Shown piece by piece: positions 6,478-15,145 of a stretch of 64,000 bases of DNA (position 1 is its first letter; every line of letters starts with the position of its first letter). Below the pieces are notes generated by a model. That model saw only the letters and a program-made list of their open reading frames with translations, was not told where the DNA came from and did not search any database. The stretch comes from Pedobacter foliorum (GTDB lineage Bacteria > Bacteroidota > Bacteroidia > Sphingobacteriales > Sphingobacteriaceae): NCBI RefSeq assembly GCF_013266735.1, contig NZ_JABSNU010000009.1, positions 1-64,000 on the forward strand, in the 5' to 3' direction. The position numbers and the translations under genes are program-made.

Positions 6478-9318
6478 CTAATAATTTACTGTTCGCGTTT
6501 GTTTAATAAATTCTGAAGGTGTGATCCGATATTGCTCCTTGAAGCACTGACCGAAATACGACACGTTTTCAAAGCCTGACATGTACGCTGCTTCAGAAAC
6601 AGAGAATCCGGTAGTTAAAAAAGTTGCCGCTTTTTTTAAACGATAATTGCGAATCAGTTCGCTCGACGCCATTTTTGTGAGGCTATTTAATTTACGATTT
6701 AACGTTCTCGAGCTCATCGCTAATTTATCAGCCAGATCGGCGATAGAAAAATCGGAATGATCCAGGTATTGATCCAGGATCCCATACAGTTTAACAAGGA
6801 ATGGATGGGTAATATCTTCCGTCTTAAATTCATTTGCAGCAAATACATGCTTATGATAGTATTCCTGAAGTGTACGTTGATATTTAATTTGGTTGTCGAC
6901 CCTAAATTTAAGTTCGGAAAGCAAGAAAGGCTTCGTTAAGTAATCATTAGCCCCCATATCTAAACCTTTCAACCTACTATCTATAGTTGATTTAGCCGAA
7001 AGCAGAATAATCCCTATATGGCTTGTTAACGGGGAATTCCGTATTAAACCCGCTATTTCATACCCATCTTTTCCCGGCAACATAATATCGGATATGACAA
7101 TATCGGGCAGATCTTGTTGGATAATGCTCCAGGCTTGTTCGCCATCGGCGCAGGTATTTACTTCGTAGTATGGTCTAAAAAAATTGGCGATGTATTCTGC
7201 CAGACCGGAATGGTCGTCAATTATCAATATTGCAGGAAGGTCGCTGGGCCTCTCATCTTCGGTTACGGTCAGCAAAGTACTAGTTTCAGAGATATCTGAT
7301 CTATTTTCAGATTCTGATTCCTCAATCAATTCAACCGGAAGTATGATGGTAAATGAAGAGCCTATACCTTGCTTACTTTCTACTTGTATGGTCCCATTAA
7401 GTAGGGTAACTAGCTCCTTTGTGTAGGAGAGTCCTAGTCCCGTTCCATTTGGATTGAGAAAAGATGTCTCTGAATCCTGATAAAAAGGTTTAAATAAATT
7501 AGCCTGCGTTTCATCAGACATCCCTATACCAGAATCCAATAAGGTAAGTTGAAAACAGTTTTTTCGATCAAGTTGCTTAAAATTCACCTTTAGTATTACA
7601 TTTCCACCATCCGAAGTAAATTTAATGGCATTTGACAAGAGGTTATTTAGAATTTTCTCTAGCTTATCGCCATCAAATAAGCAATAATTATCAGGTACAT
7701 CTTCCTCAACAAATTTTAGTTTAATGTTCTTACTGGAAGCAAGTGGCTGAAACGAAAGCAGTAATTCATGACTAAATTCTTTGATATCTCCTACCATTTC
7801 GGTTTTCGTCATTTTACCAGCATTCGACTTAGATAGGTCCATCATCTGGTTCACCAGACGAAGCAAATGACTCGCATTTCTGTAAACCGTGTTTAGCAGA
7901 TTTTTCTCTTTACTATCAGTACTAACCCTAAGGAGATATTCTGTAGGAGCCGTTATAAGTGATAGAGGTGTTTTAAATTCATGAGTGATGTTAGAAAAGA
8001 ACTTAGACTTAAGTGATTCAATTTCTATCTGTTCTTCTGCTTCACGACGGCCAAGTACCATTTGTTCATAAGCGACGTTGGATGTAGCCAGTTCTGTAGC
8101 TAAGCGCTCGGACCCAGATAATGCCCCCGTAAAACGAAGTGAAAGAACAATTGCCTGAAGCAAGAGCAAAATCAAAAAAGCAAAGGGCAACAGGAAGCCA
8201 GTATTGATTAGCTTAGCCTCATACAATGAATCATTAAGCAGACCAATAAAACAAGCTAAAATACCCAATAAGAGCAGAGCATTATCCAGAGGATTTTCTC
8301 GCAGATGTTTGATAAGAAAATAAACTGTAAAGCACCCCATACACACCGCCATGATGATCACAACGATCAGCAAATTGCCATATATTGGATTTGGGCTGAG
8401 CCATACCAACCCCGTATATCCTAATCCAACAACCAGAAACATGCGTTTCATAAAAAGAGGGAAGCGCACAAGTTCTGTAGAAGTTAAAAAGTAAACAAAG
8501 CCCAATAAACAGATTGGAAAAAGAGTGTACAGAATTTTGAGCCCAAGTGAATAACTAAATTCAGGCATAAAATAAAACAGAAGCGGTGTCATCGAAAAGC
8601 AGGCTCTCAATGCAAGGGCCAGGCATAATATGGCAAAAAACAGTGCTGCTTTTTCCTTTCGTCGCATTGCAAATATAGCAAGGTGATAAAGTCCCATTAT
8701 CAATAAACTTCCCACTAAAAAGGCATCTGCAATAAAAGATTTATCCCTGATATCATTCATCTGCTCCGGGCTACCAAGGGTTATTGGCGACCACATTCCG
8801 CTTGATGAAAAATGATAATTGGATAATTGAAGGAGCAAAAAAGCTTTATCTGATTTTGCAGTAAAGTAAACTACTTTTGAAACACTTTTCGGAATCATAT
8901 TAGAACCGGTGTCTACCTTCCCCATCGCCGCTACGGGTTCACCATCTACAAACAACCTGTAGGCGGAGGGTAATGGCGGCAACAAAAGCGCCAAGTTTTG
9001 ACCAGCCTTTGGCAACAATATTGTAAGCCCGTAAGTGGCATAACCAAATCCCTTGTTAAAAAAACTAGCGTCAGAATTATACGATGTCCAATTTCCCGGA
9101 ACTTCTGTGTATTTGCCTACCTCCTTCAATTCTTGCTCACCTACAAGCTTCTTCCAGAGAAAAAGCCATTCACCTGATAATTTTACGGGAGGATCTTGTT
9201 GCAGGCGGTATGACTTTAAATTAACAACACCCTTTTCACATAAAGCAGAGTCTTGAGCACTTACTGAATTTATAAGAAGAATAAAAGCAAGGAACAATAA
9301 ACCGCTAATTCGCTTCAT
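6478..9318 (-). CDS. Hybrid two-component system protein (7TMR-DISM, kinase, receiver, AraC)
   Basis: One 946-aa protein combines a sensor kinase with its response regulator. In order it has a signal peptide (1-21), an extracytoplasmic beta-rich domain (about 33-185), seven membrane segments (about 200-400), a HisKA domain with phospho-acceptor His446 (NITHEFKTP), an ATPase domain with N box (NNLLSNAIKF) and G boxes (DSGIGMS, GTGLGLS), a receiver domain with Asp744 and Lys797, and an AraC helix-turn-helix (about 840-946). It differs from the classical polysaccharide-locus regulators, which have a periplasmic propeller, by carrying a 7TMR-DISM-like sensor. It probably senses a small extracellular ligand and activates nearby genes. 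The cassette at 2522-6255 lies directly downstream on the same strand. Confidence 0.9.
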   Translation of the reverse strand: MKRISGLLFLAFILLINSVSAQDSALCEKGVVNLKSYRLQQDPPVKLSGEWLFLWKKLVGEQELKEVGKYTEVPGNWTSYNSDASFFNKGFGYATYGLTILLPKAGQNLALLLPPLPSAYRLFVDGEPVAAMGKVDTGSNMIPKSVSKVVYFTAKSDKAFLLLQLSNYHFSSSGMWSPITLGSPEQMNDIRDKSFIADAFLVGSLLIMGLYHLAIFAMRRKEKAALFFAILCLALALRACFSMTPLLFYFMPEFSYSLGLKILYTLFPICLLGFVYFLTSTELVRFPLFMKRMFLVVGLGYTGLVWLSPNPIYGNLLIVVIIMAVCMGCFTVYFLIKHLRENPLDNALLLLGILACFIGLLNDSLYEAKLINTGFLLPFAFLILLLLQAIVLSLRFTGALSGSERLATELATSNVAYEQMVLGRREAEEQIEIESLKSKFFSNITHEFKTPLSLITAPTEYLLRVSTDSKEKNLLNTVYRNASHLLRLVNQMMDLSKSNAGKMTKTEMVGDIKEFSHELLLSFQPLASSKNIKLKFVEEDVPDNYCLFDGDKLEKILNNLLSNAIKFTSDGGNVILKVNFKQLDRKNCFQLTLLDSGIGMSDETQANLFKPFYQDSETSFLNPNGTGLGLSYTKELVTLLNGTIQVESKQGIGSSFTIILPVELIEESESENRSDISETSTLLTVTEDERPSDLPAILIIDDHSGLAEYIANFFRPYYEVNTCADGEQAWSIIQQDLPDIVISDIMLPGKDGYEIAGLIRNSPLTSHIGIILLSAKSTIDSRLKGLDMGANDYLTKPFLLSELKFRVDNQIKYQRTLQEYYHKHVFAANEFKTEDITHPFLVKLYGILDQYLDHSDFSIADLADKLAMSSRTLNRKLNSLTKMASSELIRNYRLKKAATFLTTGFSVSEAAYMSGFENVSYFGQCFKEQYRITPSEFIKQTRTVNY

Positions 9319-9397
9319 ATAAAAATCGATAAGTATTATTTAAACTTCATAAAACTATAAAAATTAACATCAACGAAAGAAACAAAATTATGCCACT

Positions 9398-10396
9398 TTA
9401 GATAGCGTATTCTAAAAAATGATCAATGTTCGCTTGAACATGGTCATTTTTTTTATGCTCTCCTCTGTTCAATTGAATTGCTCTGATTTTCACACCATTT
9501 CTTTCCAATAACAACTCTTCGTAGAAGCCTTTGTAATAAACATCTTTAACCTCAAAACGTCTGCTGTTCCACGAACTTTTTAAATCTACCCATTCAGGAT
9601 AAAATACAACGTTGTCTTTGGTGGCGTTAATACCTAATTTCAAAGCATCCTCTGCACTTAAAACAACAGCATTACCTAATATTTGGGCGGTATAAATATG
9701 ATCAGGATGGTGATAAATATCTGCTGGCTTTCCTTTCTGTAAAAGCTTACCATCTTTCAGAATTAGTAACTCATCCGATAGGAACAAACCATCCGCAGGA
9801 TCATGAGAAACCATGATAACAGTAACACCTGTATCAGCAGCGATTCGCTTAATATCAGCGCGTAGCTGGTTTTTCAACAACGCATCAACCTGACTAAAAG
9901 GCTCATCTAACAGTAAAACGGAGGTATCACTTACCAGCGCTTTCGCTATGGCTACACGCTGTTGCTCTCCCCCACTCAACTCGGTAATTTTCTTGTCTTT
10001 AAGATGCATGATGTGCAAATGCTCCATCATATCCATAGTTTTGGATTGCTTCGATTGTACGTTCGTGTTAGACAGCATGGAAGCAATATTATCATATACC
10101 TTGGCGTAGATATTAAGAGAGAAATCCTGAGTGACCATTTTCATTTGCTTATGGCCAGGAATCAGCTGTTCATCAGGACCAAGAATTCTTTTACCCTCAA
10201 AAAGTACCTCGCCACTATCCACCTTTAGCAAACCATAAATGCATTTTAATAATGTCGATTTTCCGCTTCCACTCTCTCCAATAATGGCTACAATGTTTCC
10301 TCTTTTAATATCAAAGCTAATTTCTTTAACTCCCGAAGCTTGTTCAGTCTGATATTGCTTGGTCAGGTTTTTTACGGTAATGATCTGTTCTTCCAC
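9398..10396 (-). CDS. ABC transporter ATP-binding protein (orphan)
   Basis: This 332-aa ATPase has Walker A (GESGSGKST), the ABC signature (LSGGEQQRVAIAKAL), Walker B (SVLLLDEP) and the H-loop (VIMVSHD). The remaining residues (about 235-332) form a C-terminal extension like the TOBE-type regulatory domains of the PotA/ProV/CysA class. No permease or binding protein lies next to it, so its transporter partner must be elsewhere and the substrate is unknown. The start is a GTG at 10396, because an in-frame TGA lies just upstream. A putative promoter box ends only 4 nt before that GTG, suggesting a very short or absent leader. Confidence 0.85.
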   Translation of the reverse strand: MEEQIITVKNLTKQYQTEQASGVKEISFDIKRGNIVAIIGESGSGKSTLLKCIYGLLKVDSGEVLFEGKRILGPDEQLIPGHKQMKMVTQDFSLNIYAKVYDNIASMLSNTNVQSKQSKTMDMMEHLHIMHLKDKKITELSGGEQQRVAIAKALVSDTSVLLLDEPFSQVDALLKNQLRADIKRIAADTGVTVIMVSHDPADGLFLSDELLILKDGKLLQKGKPADIYHHPDHIYTAQILGNAVVLSAEDALKLGINATKDNVVFYPEWVDLKSSWNSRRFEVKDVYYKGFYEELLLERNGVKIRAIQLNRGEHKKNDHVQANIDHFLEYAI

Positions 10397-10400
10397 AGTT

Positions 10401-10437
10401 CAAAGATAATATAAAAGTGGCGGTCATTAAACAAAAA
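10401..10437 (-). promoter_or_regulatory. Putative promoter of the orphan ABC ATPase
   Basis: Read on the minus strand, a TTTTTG element (10432-10437) is followed about 22 nt later by TATCTTTG (10401-10408), a perfect TAnnTTTG match to the Bacteroidota -7 consensus. The expected start of transcription is at or within a few bases of the GTG codon, so the mRNA may be leaderless. The upstream half lies in a 24-bp sequence that is repeated at 10773-10796. Confidence 0.45.
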
Positions 10438-10796
10438 GGCTGTCCAAAAAACTACCATGGTTATTCTGAGTAACATCGTCATTCTGAATTTATTTCAGAA
10501 TCTCGCACAAGTAAGGCTTTCTTTCTCTTGAGTGATTCTGATACCGGCCTTCGCGGCATGACGAATTACCAATGACAAAGAGGTTATTCTGTTCGTTGTA
10601 TATAGCGGTCGTCATGCCGCTGAAGAGCGGTATCTCGCACTAGCGAGGCTTCATTTCTCTTGCGGGGTCCTAAAATAAATTCAGGATAACGATCGCTTAA
10701 ACAAATGTCATTACCACTATTTTGTATTTTTTCCAATCCTAGACTCTCAGAATAACGTGCGTAAACTATAATAAAGTGGCGGTCATTAAACAAAAA
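10414..10796. repeat. 24-bp direct repeats flanking a REP-containing insert
   Basis: The same 24 bases (core GTGGCGGTCATTAAACAAAA) occur at 10414-10437 and 10773-10796, 359 bp apart. One copy overlaps the promoter of the ABC gene, and the other abuts the terminator of the outer-membrane protein gene. Everything between them is REP-like repeat sequence and AT-rich filler. The arrangement looks like an insertion or segmental duplication that copied the original short intergenic sequence. Confidence 0.55.
10477..10695. repeat. Composite of two REP-like elements
   Basis: Two degenerate copies of the dispersed inverted repeat lie back to back. The first begins CGTCATTCTGAATTTATTTC at 10477 and ends GGCATGACG near 10563. 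The second begins CGTCATGCCGCTGAAGAGCG near 10611 and ends AAATAAATTCAGGATAACG near 10692. The right arm of the first and the left arm of the second are related to each other rather than to the canonical arms, as if two subfamilies had recombined. No gene is supported between 10397 and 10847. Confidence 0.6.
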
Positions 10797-10823
10797 AATC
10801 CCGCAGTAATTTACCACGGGATT
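10797..10823 (-). terminator. Terminator of the sigma / anti-sigma / OMP operon
   Basis: A perfect 7-bp outer stem (AATCCCG/CGGGATT) with an inner pairing (GTAAATTAC-like) spans 10797-10823. It is followed on the minus strand by a run of T. It lies 24 nt after the stop codon of the outer-membrane protein gene. Confidence 0.75.
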
Positions 10824-10847
10824 GGTTTTATTTGTGTGTTGTGTGTT

Positions 10848-11657
10848 TTAATTTAAGCCAACTGTAAGGCCGAATGACATATTCTTTAATCCTTTTTGAG
10901 GCTCACTAGCAAACATATCGCTAGCAGAATATTTTGCGAACACTCCGAATGAGCCATAACCTAACCTCAATGTACCACCATAGCGGAACGACTGGAAGTT
11001 ATAATCATCGCTAACTTTCACCTTACCTCTTTCGTCGCTGATCTGTTTAACTTTTCCATTTAAAAGGAAGCCAACCTCTGGTCCGAATACAAAGTAAAAG
11101 CGGTTGCCATGTTCATTCTCTTTAGTGCGCAATTCAAAGTTTAAAGGTATGTGCACATAGCTGCTAGAGAAACGGTTTTTAGAGAAATGTATATCTTCCT
11201 GAATATAAGTAAGCTTGTTTTGGTTTTTCTGAATGGTAATATCTTTATTTAATCTGATGTGTGTCCAGTCGAAACCACCTGCCACATAGATTTTAAAATT
11301 AGAGTTGAAACGGTAACCCAATTGTAATATATCAAAAGAGAAAGTACTTGTTTTACCACCTCTGTAATCCAGAAAGTCGTTTTCCGGAGACAAAGTAAAG
11401 CTTCCGTTATCTATTAGTCTTGAAAACCCCAGATCAACTCTTGTTATTGTTATTCCGCCAATAAAACGACCCTTCGACGTATTGGTTTTTCCTGTAGAAT
11501 CCTTTTTACCAATACTGATACCAACACCAAGATCCATATCGAACTTTTTCATTTTACGTTCTTTGGTAGTAGTAGTGTCTTGTTGTGCGCTTGCATTTTG
11601 AGCTATAGCACCGGTAAGTCCGCTTACAATAAGTGCTGTTAATAATAGACGTTTCAT
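10848..11657 (-). CDS. Outer-membrane beta-barrel protein
   Basis: This 269-aa protein has a clear signal peptide (MKRLLLTALIVSGLTGAIAQNASAQ). The mature part alternates strands and turns as in small outer-membrane barrels (PorT/OmpW-like in Bacteroidota), with aromatic-rich strands such as LDYRGGKTSTFSFDILQLGYRF and a final strand ending in FGLTVGLN. It is the third gene of the sigma / anti-sigma operon, 29 nt after the anti-sigma gene, so it is probably both part of and controlled by that envelope regulatory unit. Its specific role is unknown. Confidence 0.72.
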   Translation of the reverse strand: MKRLLLTALIVSGLTGAIAQNASAQQDTTTTKERKMKKFDMDLGVGISIGKKDSTGKTNTSKGRFIGGITITRVDLGFSRLIDNGSFTLSPENDFLDYRGGKTSTFSFDILQLGYRFNSNFKIYVAGGFDWTHIRLNKDITIQKNQNKLTYIQEDIHFSKNRFSSSYVHIPLNFELRTKENEHGNRFYFVFGPEVGFLLNGKVKQISDERGKVKVSDDYNFQSFRYGGTLRLGYGSFGVFAKYSASDMFASEPQKGLKNMSFGLTVGLN

Positions 11658-11686
11658 TATATGTGTAGTTTGTGTGTTTGCTAATT

Positions 11687-12409
11687 CTATTTGTCTGACT
11701 TCTTATTAAACTTGATGAACCCTATGTTGATGGATACTAAAGATGAATTGTCATCATTGGTATCAAATTGTATAAGCTTCTTTTCTCTCTTATCTACTTT
11801 GTTTACTACGTAATTCACCAGGTCGCCTACATTTCTAATCCCTTTATTTCCCTCCGGTTCAGTTTCAGTAATAACATTGGAATTTTCTACAGGTAGATCT
11901 ACTTTTGCCAATACTACTTCCTCTTTAGGTGCCTCTTCTTTTGGTTGAACTTTCGCTAATTCCTTAACAACTTCCGGTTGCTTATAAACAGGACGATCGG
12001 TTGTTGTATTTGGTTGCAAAGCGGCCAATTCTTTTTCTCTGCGGCTTAATTTTACACGAGGAGCAATAATTAATGGCGTGCTTTCTACTTTATCTGCTAC
12101 AGCTGAGCTTACATCACTTAATTGCGATGGAGCTTTAGTAACCACAAGAGAACTATCTGACGCAACCCCCTTATTTACCGCGGCTACTGCCTGCAATCTG
12201 ATTTTTTCTTGTTTTGGCATCAACAGGCCAACTGTTACGGCAATTACAGCTACTGCTGCTGCCATCCAGTAAACCGGTAAACTACGTTTAGGCTTTGGCG
12301 ACAATTCTTCCGATATACTGTCCCACAAGTTTGCAGAAGGTTGCATTTCCGCCCCATCAAACCTATTCCTAAACAACTGATCAAACTCTTTATCCTGCAT
12401 GTGTTGCAT
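11687..12409 (-). CDS. Probable anti-sigma factor, single membrane span
   Basis: The 240-aa product starts with a short cytoplasmic region (DKEFDQLFRNRFDGAEMQPSANLWDSI), which is typical of Bacteroidota proteins that follow ECF sigma genes. One membrane helix follows (about residues 46-65), then a long Glu/Lys/Val-rich periplasmic segment without recognised domain. Its start overlaps the end of the sigma gene by 20 nt, indicating translational coupling. The function as an anti-sigma factor is inferred from position and topology. A second start three codons later is equally possible. Confidence 0.68.
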   Translation of the reverse strand: MQHMQDKEFDQLFRNRFDGAEMQPSANLWDSISEELSPKPKRSLPVYWMAAAVAVIAVTVGLLMPKQEKIRLQAVAAVNKGVASDSSLVVTKAPSQLSDVSSAVADKVESTPLIIAPRVKLSRREKELAALQPNTTTDRPVYKQPEVVKELAKVQPKEEAPKEEVVLAKVDLPVENSNVITETEPEGNKGIRNVGDLVNYVVNKVDKREKKLIQFDTNDDNSSLVSINIGFIKFNKKSDK

Positions 12410-12956
12410 AATTTATGCCCTCCATTTTTATTATTTCGTCTTTTAATATCGCTCTTGCTCTCGACAATTGCGATTTACTTGCTCCCTCAGAAATCCCCAA
12501 TGTTTCGGCAATTTCTTTATGAGAATATCCTTCTATGATATACATGTTAAACACCACTCTGTAACCGTCGGCCAGCTTTTGTATCAATTTTAATAAATCC
12601 TGCATCCCTAACCTGCTAAAATCAAAACCGGTAGATGGTTGATCATAAGCATCTTCAATAGGAACAACATTTAGAGATCTTAAATTTTTACGATAGCTTT
12701 CAATTGCAGTGTTTACCATTACTCTCCTAATCCATCCTTCAAATGCTCCGTCCCCACGGTATTCATTTACTTTCTGGAAAACTTTAATATATCCCATTTG
12801 CAATACGTCTTCTGCCTCCATCCTATCTTTCGCATAACGCATACAAACTACCAGCATTTTAGACGCAGTTTGCCTATACAGGGCTTCCTGCATCTTCCGG
12901 TTGCCTGCTTTGCATCCTTCTAATAATTCGTTTATACTATATTGCGTCAATTTCAT
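12390..12956 (-). CDS. ECF-type RNA polymerase sigma factor
   Basis: This 188-aa protein has sigma-70 region 2 (AEDVLQMGYIKVFQKVNEYRGDGAFEGWIRRVMVNTAIESYRK, about residues 47-92) and region 4 with a helix-turn-helix (YSHKEIAETLGISEGASKSQLSRARAIL, about 144-171), the layout of an extracytoplasmic function sigma factor. It heads an operon with a membrane anti-sigma candidate and an outer-membrane protein. An ECF-like promoter lies just upstream, which suggests autoregulation. The signal it responds to is presumably at the envelope. Confidence 0.92.
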   Translation of the reverse strand: MKLTQYSINELLEGCKAGNRKMQEALYRQTASKMLVVCMRYAKDRMEAEDVLQMGYIKVFQKVNEYRGDGAFEGWIRRVMVNTAIESYRKNLRSLNVVPIEDAYDQPSTGFDFSRLGMQDLLKLIQKLADGYRVVFNMYIIEGYSHKEIAETLGISEGASKSQLSRARAILKDEIIKMEGINYATHAG

Positions 12957-12975
12957 TTGTGTGTTTGGTATATAG

Positions 12976-13002
12976 TAGATGAGACAACTATATAAAAGGT
13001 TG
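12976..13002 (-). promoter_or_regulatory. ECF-type autoregulatory promoter of the sigma operon
   Basis: On the minus strand a CAACC element (12998-13002) is separated by exactly 16 nt from CATCTA (12976-12981). This resembles the AAC / CGTC-type boxes used by ECF sigma factors and lies about 20 nt before the sigma gene start. The -10 differs from CGTCTA by one base. Confidence 0.5.
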
Positions 13003-13035
13003 CACGCAATTTAAAAAAAAATAAAGGGAGGAAAT

Positions 13036-13584
13036 TTAGCAGTCGTGCTTTTTGCGGTAATGTTTGTACCACTTTACACCAAGCATAATTACTACAGAGA
13101 AAATAATAAGCCCAACAAGGCCGTAAACCCAATCAACAGCACTTTTTAGCACTACGGTGAACACAATAGCCACAAGTAGGATTGTTGCTACCTCATTCCA
13201 TAACCTAAGGTTAAATGAGCTTATTTTGCATTTGCCATGTTTTAGCTGCTTCATGATATTCTGGCAAATAAAATGATAAATCAGCAGGGCTACTACAAAG
13301 CCTAGTTTTACATGAAACCAGGAGGCTTGCAACAAATCAGGTCGTATGCAAACCATTCCTACACCTGCAAGTACAGTAAGTACCATTGCAGGTGTAGTGA
13401 TGATATTCCAAAGTTTAGCCTCAATCTTTTCGTATTCCTTTTTCAGGATGTTACGCTCAATTTCGGGCCTGTCTTCGGCTTCAGTATGATAAATAAATAA
13501 ACGGACACTATAGAACAAGCCTGCCATCCAGCTTACAACAAAAATGATGTGAACCGACAGAATGTAGTAATAGTAACTCGCCAT
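13036..13584 (-). CDS. hemJ: HemJ-type protoporphyrinogen IX oxidase
   Basis: The 182-aa protein has four to five membrane helices, the N-terminal motif HIIFVVSWMAGLFYSVRLF (candidate heme-ligand His12) and the central WFHVKLGFVVALLIYH with the conserved Lys. These mark the UPF0093/HemJ family. HemJ oxidises protoporphyrinogen IX to protoporphyrin IX in the membrane. Its place 7 nt behind hemE at the end of a heme biosynthesis cluster supports the assignment. A CopD-like protein would be the alternative reading, but the family motifs and context favour HemJ. Confidence 0.85.
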   Translation of the reverse strand: MASYYYYILSVHIIFVVSWMAGLFYSVRLFIYHTEAEDRPEIERNILKKEYEKIEAKLWNIITTPAMVLTVLAGVGMVCIRPDLLQASWFHVKLGFVVALLIYHFICQNIMKQLKHGKCKISSFNLRLWNEVATILLVAIVFTVVLKSAVDWVYGLVGLIIFSVVIMLGVKWYKHYRKKHDC

Positions 13585-13591
13585 CTTTATA

Positions 13592-14614
13592 TTAGTATTT
13601 AAAGTCTTTGATTACTTCAATTGCATATTTTACATTGTCGAATGGAATATCCGGCATAATACCATGACCAAGGTTACATATAAATCCGTTCTCTCCGCGC
13701 ATGCGCTCGAACAAACGATGGATTTCTCTTTTAATAACCGTTTTATCAGCATATAAGATATGTGGATCAAGGTTACCTTGAACAGCAATACCTGCTGGTA
13801 AGCTTTTCTTGATATTTAACAAATCAGCATTCCAATCTACAGAAATAACATCTGGCTTTGCTTCAGCCATAATAGGTGCAAATACAGAACTACCTTTACA
13901 GAATGAAATTACAGGAATGTCTTTTCTGTTTAAGTTAGCAATGATCTCCTGGATATAACGATGAGAAAACTCTTGATAATCGTTCCAGGATAAAGCCTGA
14001 GCCCAGCTATCAAAAATTTGAATAGCATTAACGCCAGCAGCAATTTGAAGGTTCAAATAATCGGCAGTAACTTTCGCTATTTTAGCCAATAGTTTGTGTG
14101 CAACCTCTGGTTGATTGTGAATCAACAATTTGGTTGTTTTAAAGTCTTTTGATGAACCACCTTCAACAAGGTAGCTCATAACTGTAAATGGAGCACCAGC
14201 AAAACCAATTAAAGGAATGCTTCCGTTTAAACGTTGTTGTATTACTTTGATGGCATCCGCTACATATTGCAAACGATCTAAAACATCAACCTCTAATGCA
14301 TCTACATCTTTTAATGTACGCACAGGATTAGCGAACTTTGGTCCAACGCCTTGGGTAAAGCTTAAATCTCCGCCCATTGCTTCGCCAGTTACTAAAATAT
14401 CCGAGAATAAAATAGCAGCATCGATACCAAGTAAATCAACCGGTAACATGGTTACATCAGCAGCAATTTCAGGTGTTTTGCACATTTCAAGGAAGGAGTA
14501 CTTGTTTTTGATCTCCCAGTATTCAGGCATAAAACGACCAGCCTGACGCATCATCCATACCGGTGGGCGTTCTGTTTGCTTTGAAAATGCTGCATCTAAA
14601 AATAACGTGTTCAT
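13592..14614 (-). CDS. hemE: Uroporphyrinogen decarboxylase
   Basis: A 340-aa protein of normal length for HemE. The N-terminal signature RPPVWMMRQAGRFMPEY (about 16-32), with the substrate-binding Arg residues, is present. So are ILFSDILV (Asp of the active site), GFAGAPFTVMSYLVEGG and the C-terminal FICNLGHGIMPDIPFDNV. The enzyme removes four carboxyl groups from uroporphyrinogen III to give coproporphyrinogen III in the cytoplasm. It is followed at 7 nt by hemJ and preceded by a TPR gene. Confidence 0.97.
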   Translation of the reverse strand: MNTLFLDAAFSKQTERPPVWMMRQAGRFMPEYWEIKNKYSFLEMCKTPEIAADVTMLPVDLLGIDAAILFSDILVTGEAMGGDLSFTQGVGPKFANPVRTLKDVDALEVDVLDRLQYVADAIKVIQQRLNGSIPLIGFAGAPFTVMSYLVEGGSSKDFKTTKLLIHNQPEVAHKLLAKIAKVTADYLNLQIAAGVNAIQIFDSWAQALSWNDYQEFSHRYIQEIIANLNRKDIPVISFCKGSSVFAPIMAEAKPDVISVDWNADLLNIKKSLPAGIAVQGNLDPHILYADKTVIKREIHRLFERMRGENGFICNLGHGIMPDIPFDNVKYAIEVIKDFKY

Positions 14615-14629
14615 GTAATTCTAATTTGT

Positions 14630-15145
14630 TTATAAGCTGTTCGCTTCTATCTCAATCTTGTTAATTATATCTATTGCTTTTGGGGTAGTAGCCAATTCTT
14701 TTGCTTTCGCAATATAGGCCCTGCTCCGCTCTCCATCTTTCTTTCTAAGTGCAAGATTAGCCAGATGGATCAATACAAAAGCTTTATCATTTTTTCCACC
14801 AAGCGGGAAACGACTTGCTATCTGAAAATGATGTTCTGCAACATCATACTCTTCTTTCTTTAAGGCAATATTAGCACGCATAAACTCGTAATATCCCCTG
14901 CGGTTTCTCGCTAGTCTATCCGGATTTGGTACTTCTGCCAAAATGCGTTCTGCTTTTTCATATTCTCCATTCTTAAAATACTTAGAGGCAAGTAGCACAG
15001 AACTGTGCTTAAAATGACTCCAAAGTACAAAAGCGAAGAAAAGACCACCTAATGCGGCCAGCTGATATTGCTCATAAAAAAGGCATGCTAAAGCGGCAAT
15101 AATAAAAATTGCCATCAGTGCATACCTGCCTTTGGTATTATACAT
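14630..15145 (-). CDS. Membrane-anchored TPR-like protein in the heme cluster
   Basis: This 171-aa protein has two N-terminal hydrophobic helices (about 9-25 and 29-43). Helical repeats of TPR character follow (YFKNGEYEKAERILAEVPNPDRLARN, NIALKKEEYDVAEHHFQIASRFP, NLALRKKDGERSRAYIAKAKELA). The final codon overlaps the response regulator stop by one base, so it is translationally coupled to the two-component system and 15 nt ahead of hemE. Function unknown; a scaffold for membrane-linked heme enzymes is conceivable but unproven. Confidence 0.7.
   Translation of the reverse strand: MYNTKGRYALMAIFIIAALACLFYEQYQLAALGGLFFAFVLWSHFKHSSVLLASKYFKNGEYEKAERILAEVPNPDRLARNRRGYYEFMRANIALKKEEYDVAEHHFQIASRFPLGGKNDKAFVLIHLANLALRKKDGERSRAYIAKAKELATTPKAIDIINKIEIEANSL

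Noticed and set aside
10584..10817. 77-codon frame on the minus strand
   Set aside because: It lies wholly in REP-like repeat DNA and runs through the 24-bp direct repeat and part of the terminator, with no protein-like features.
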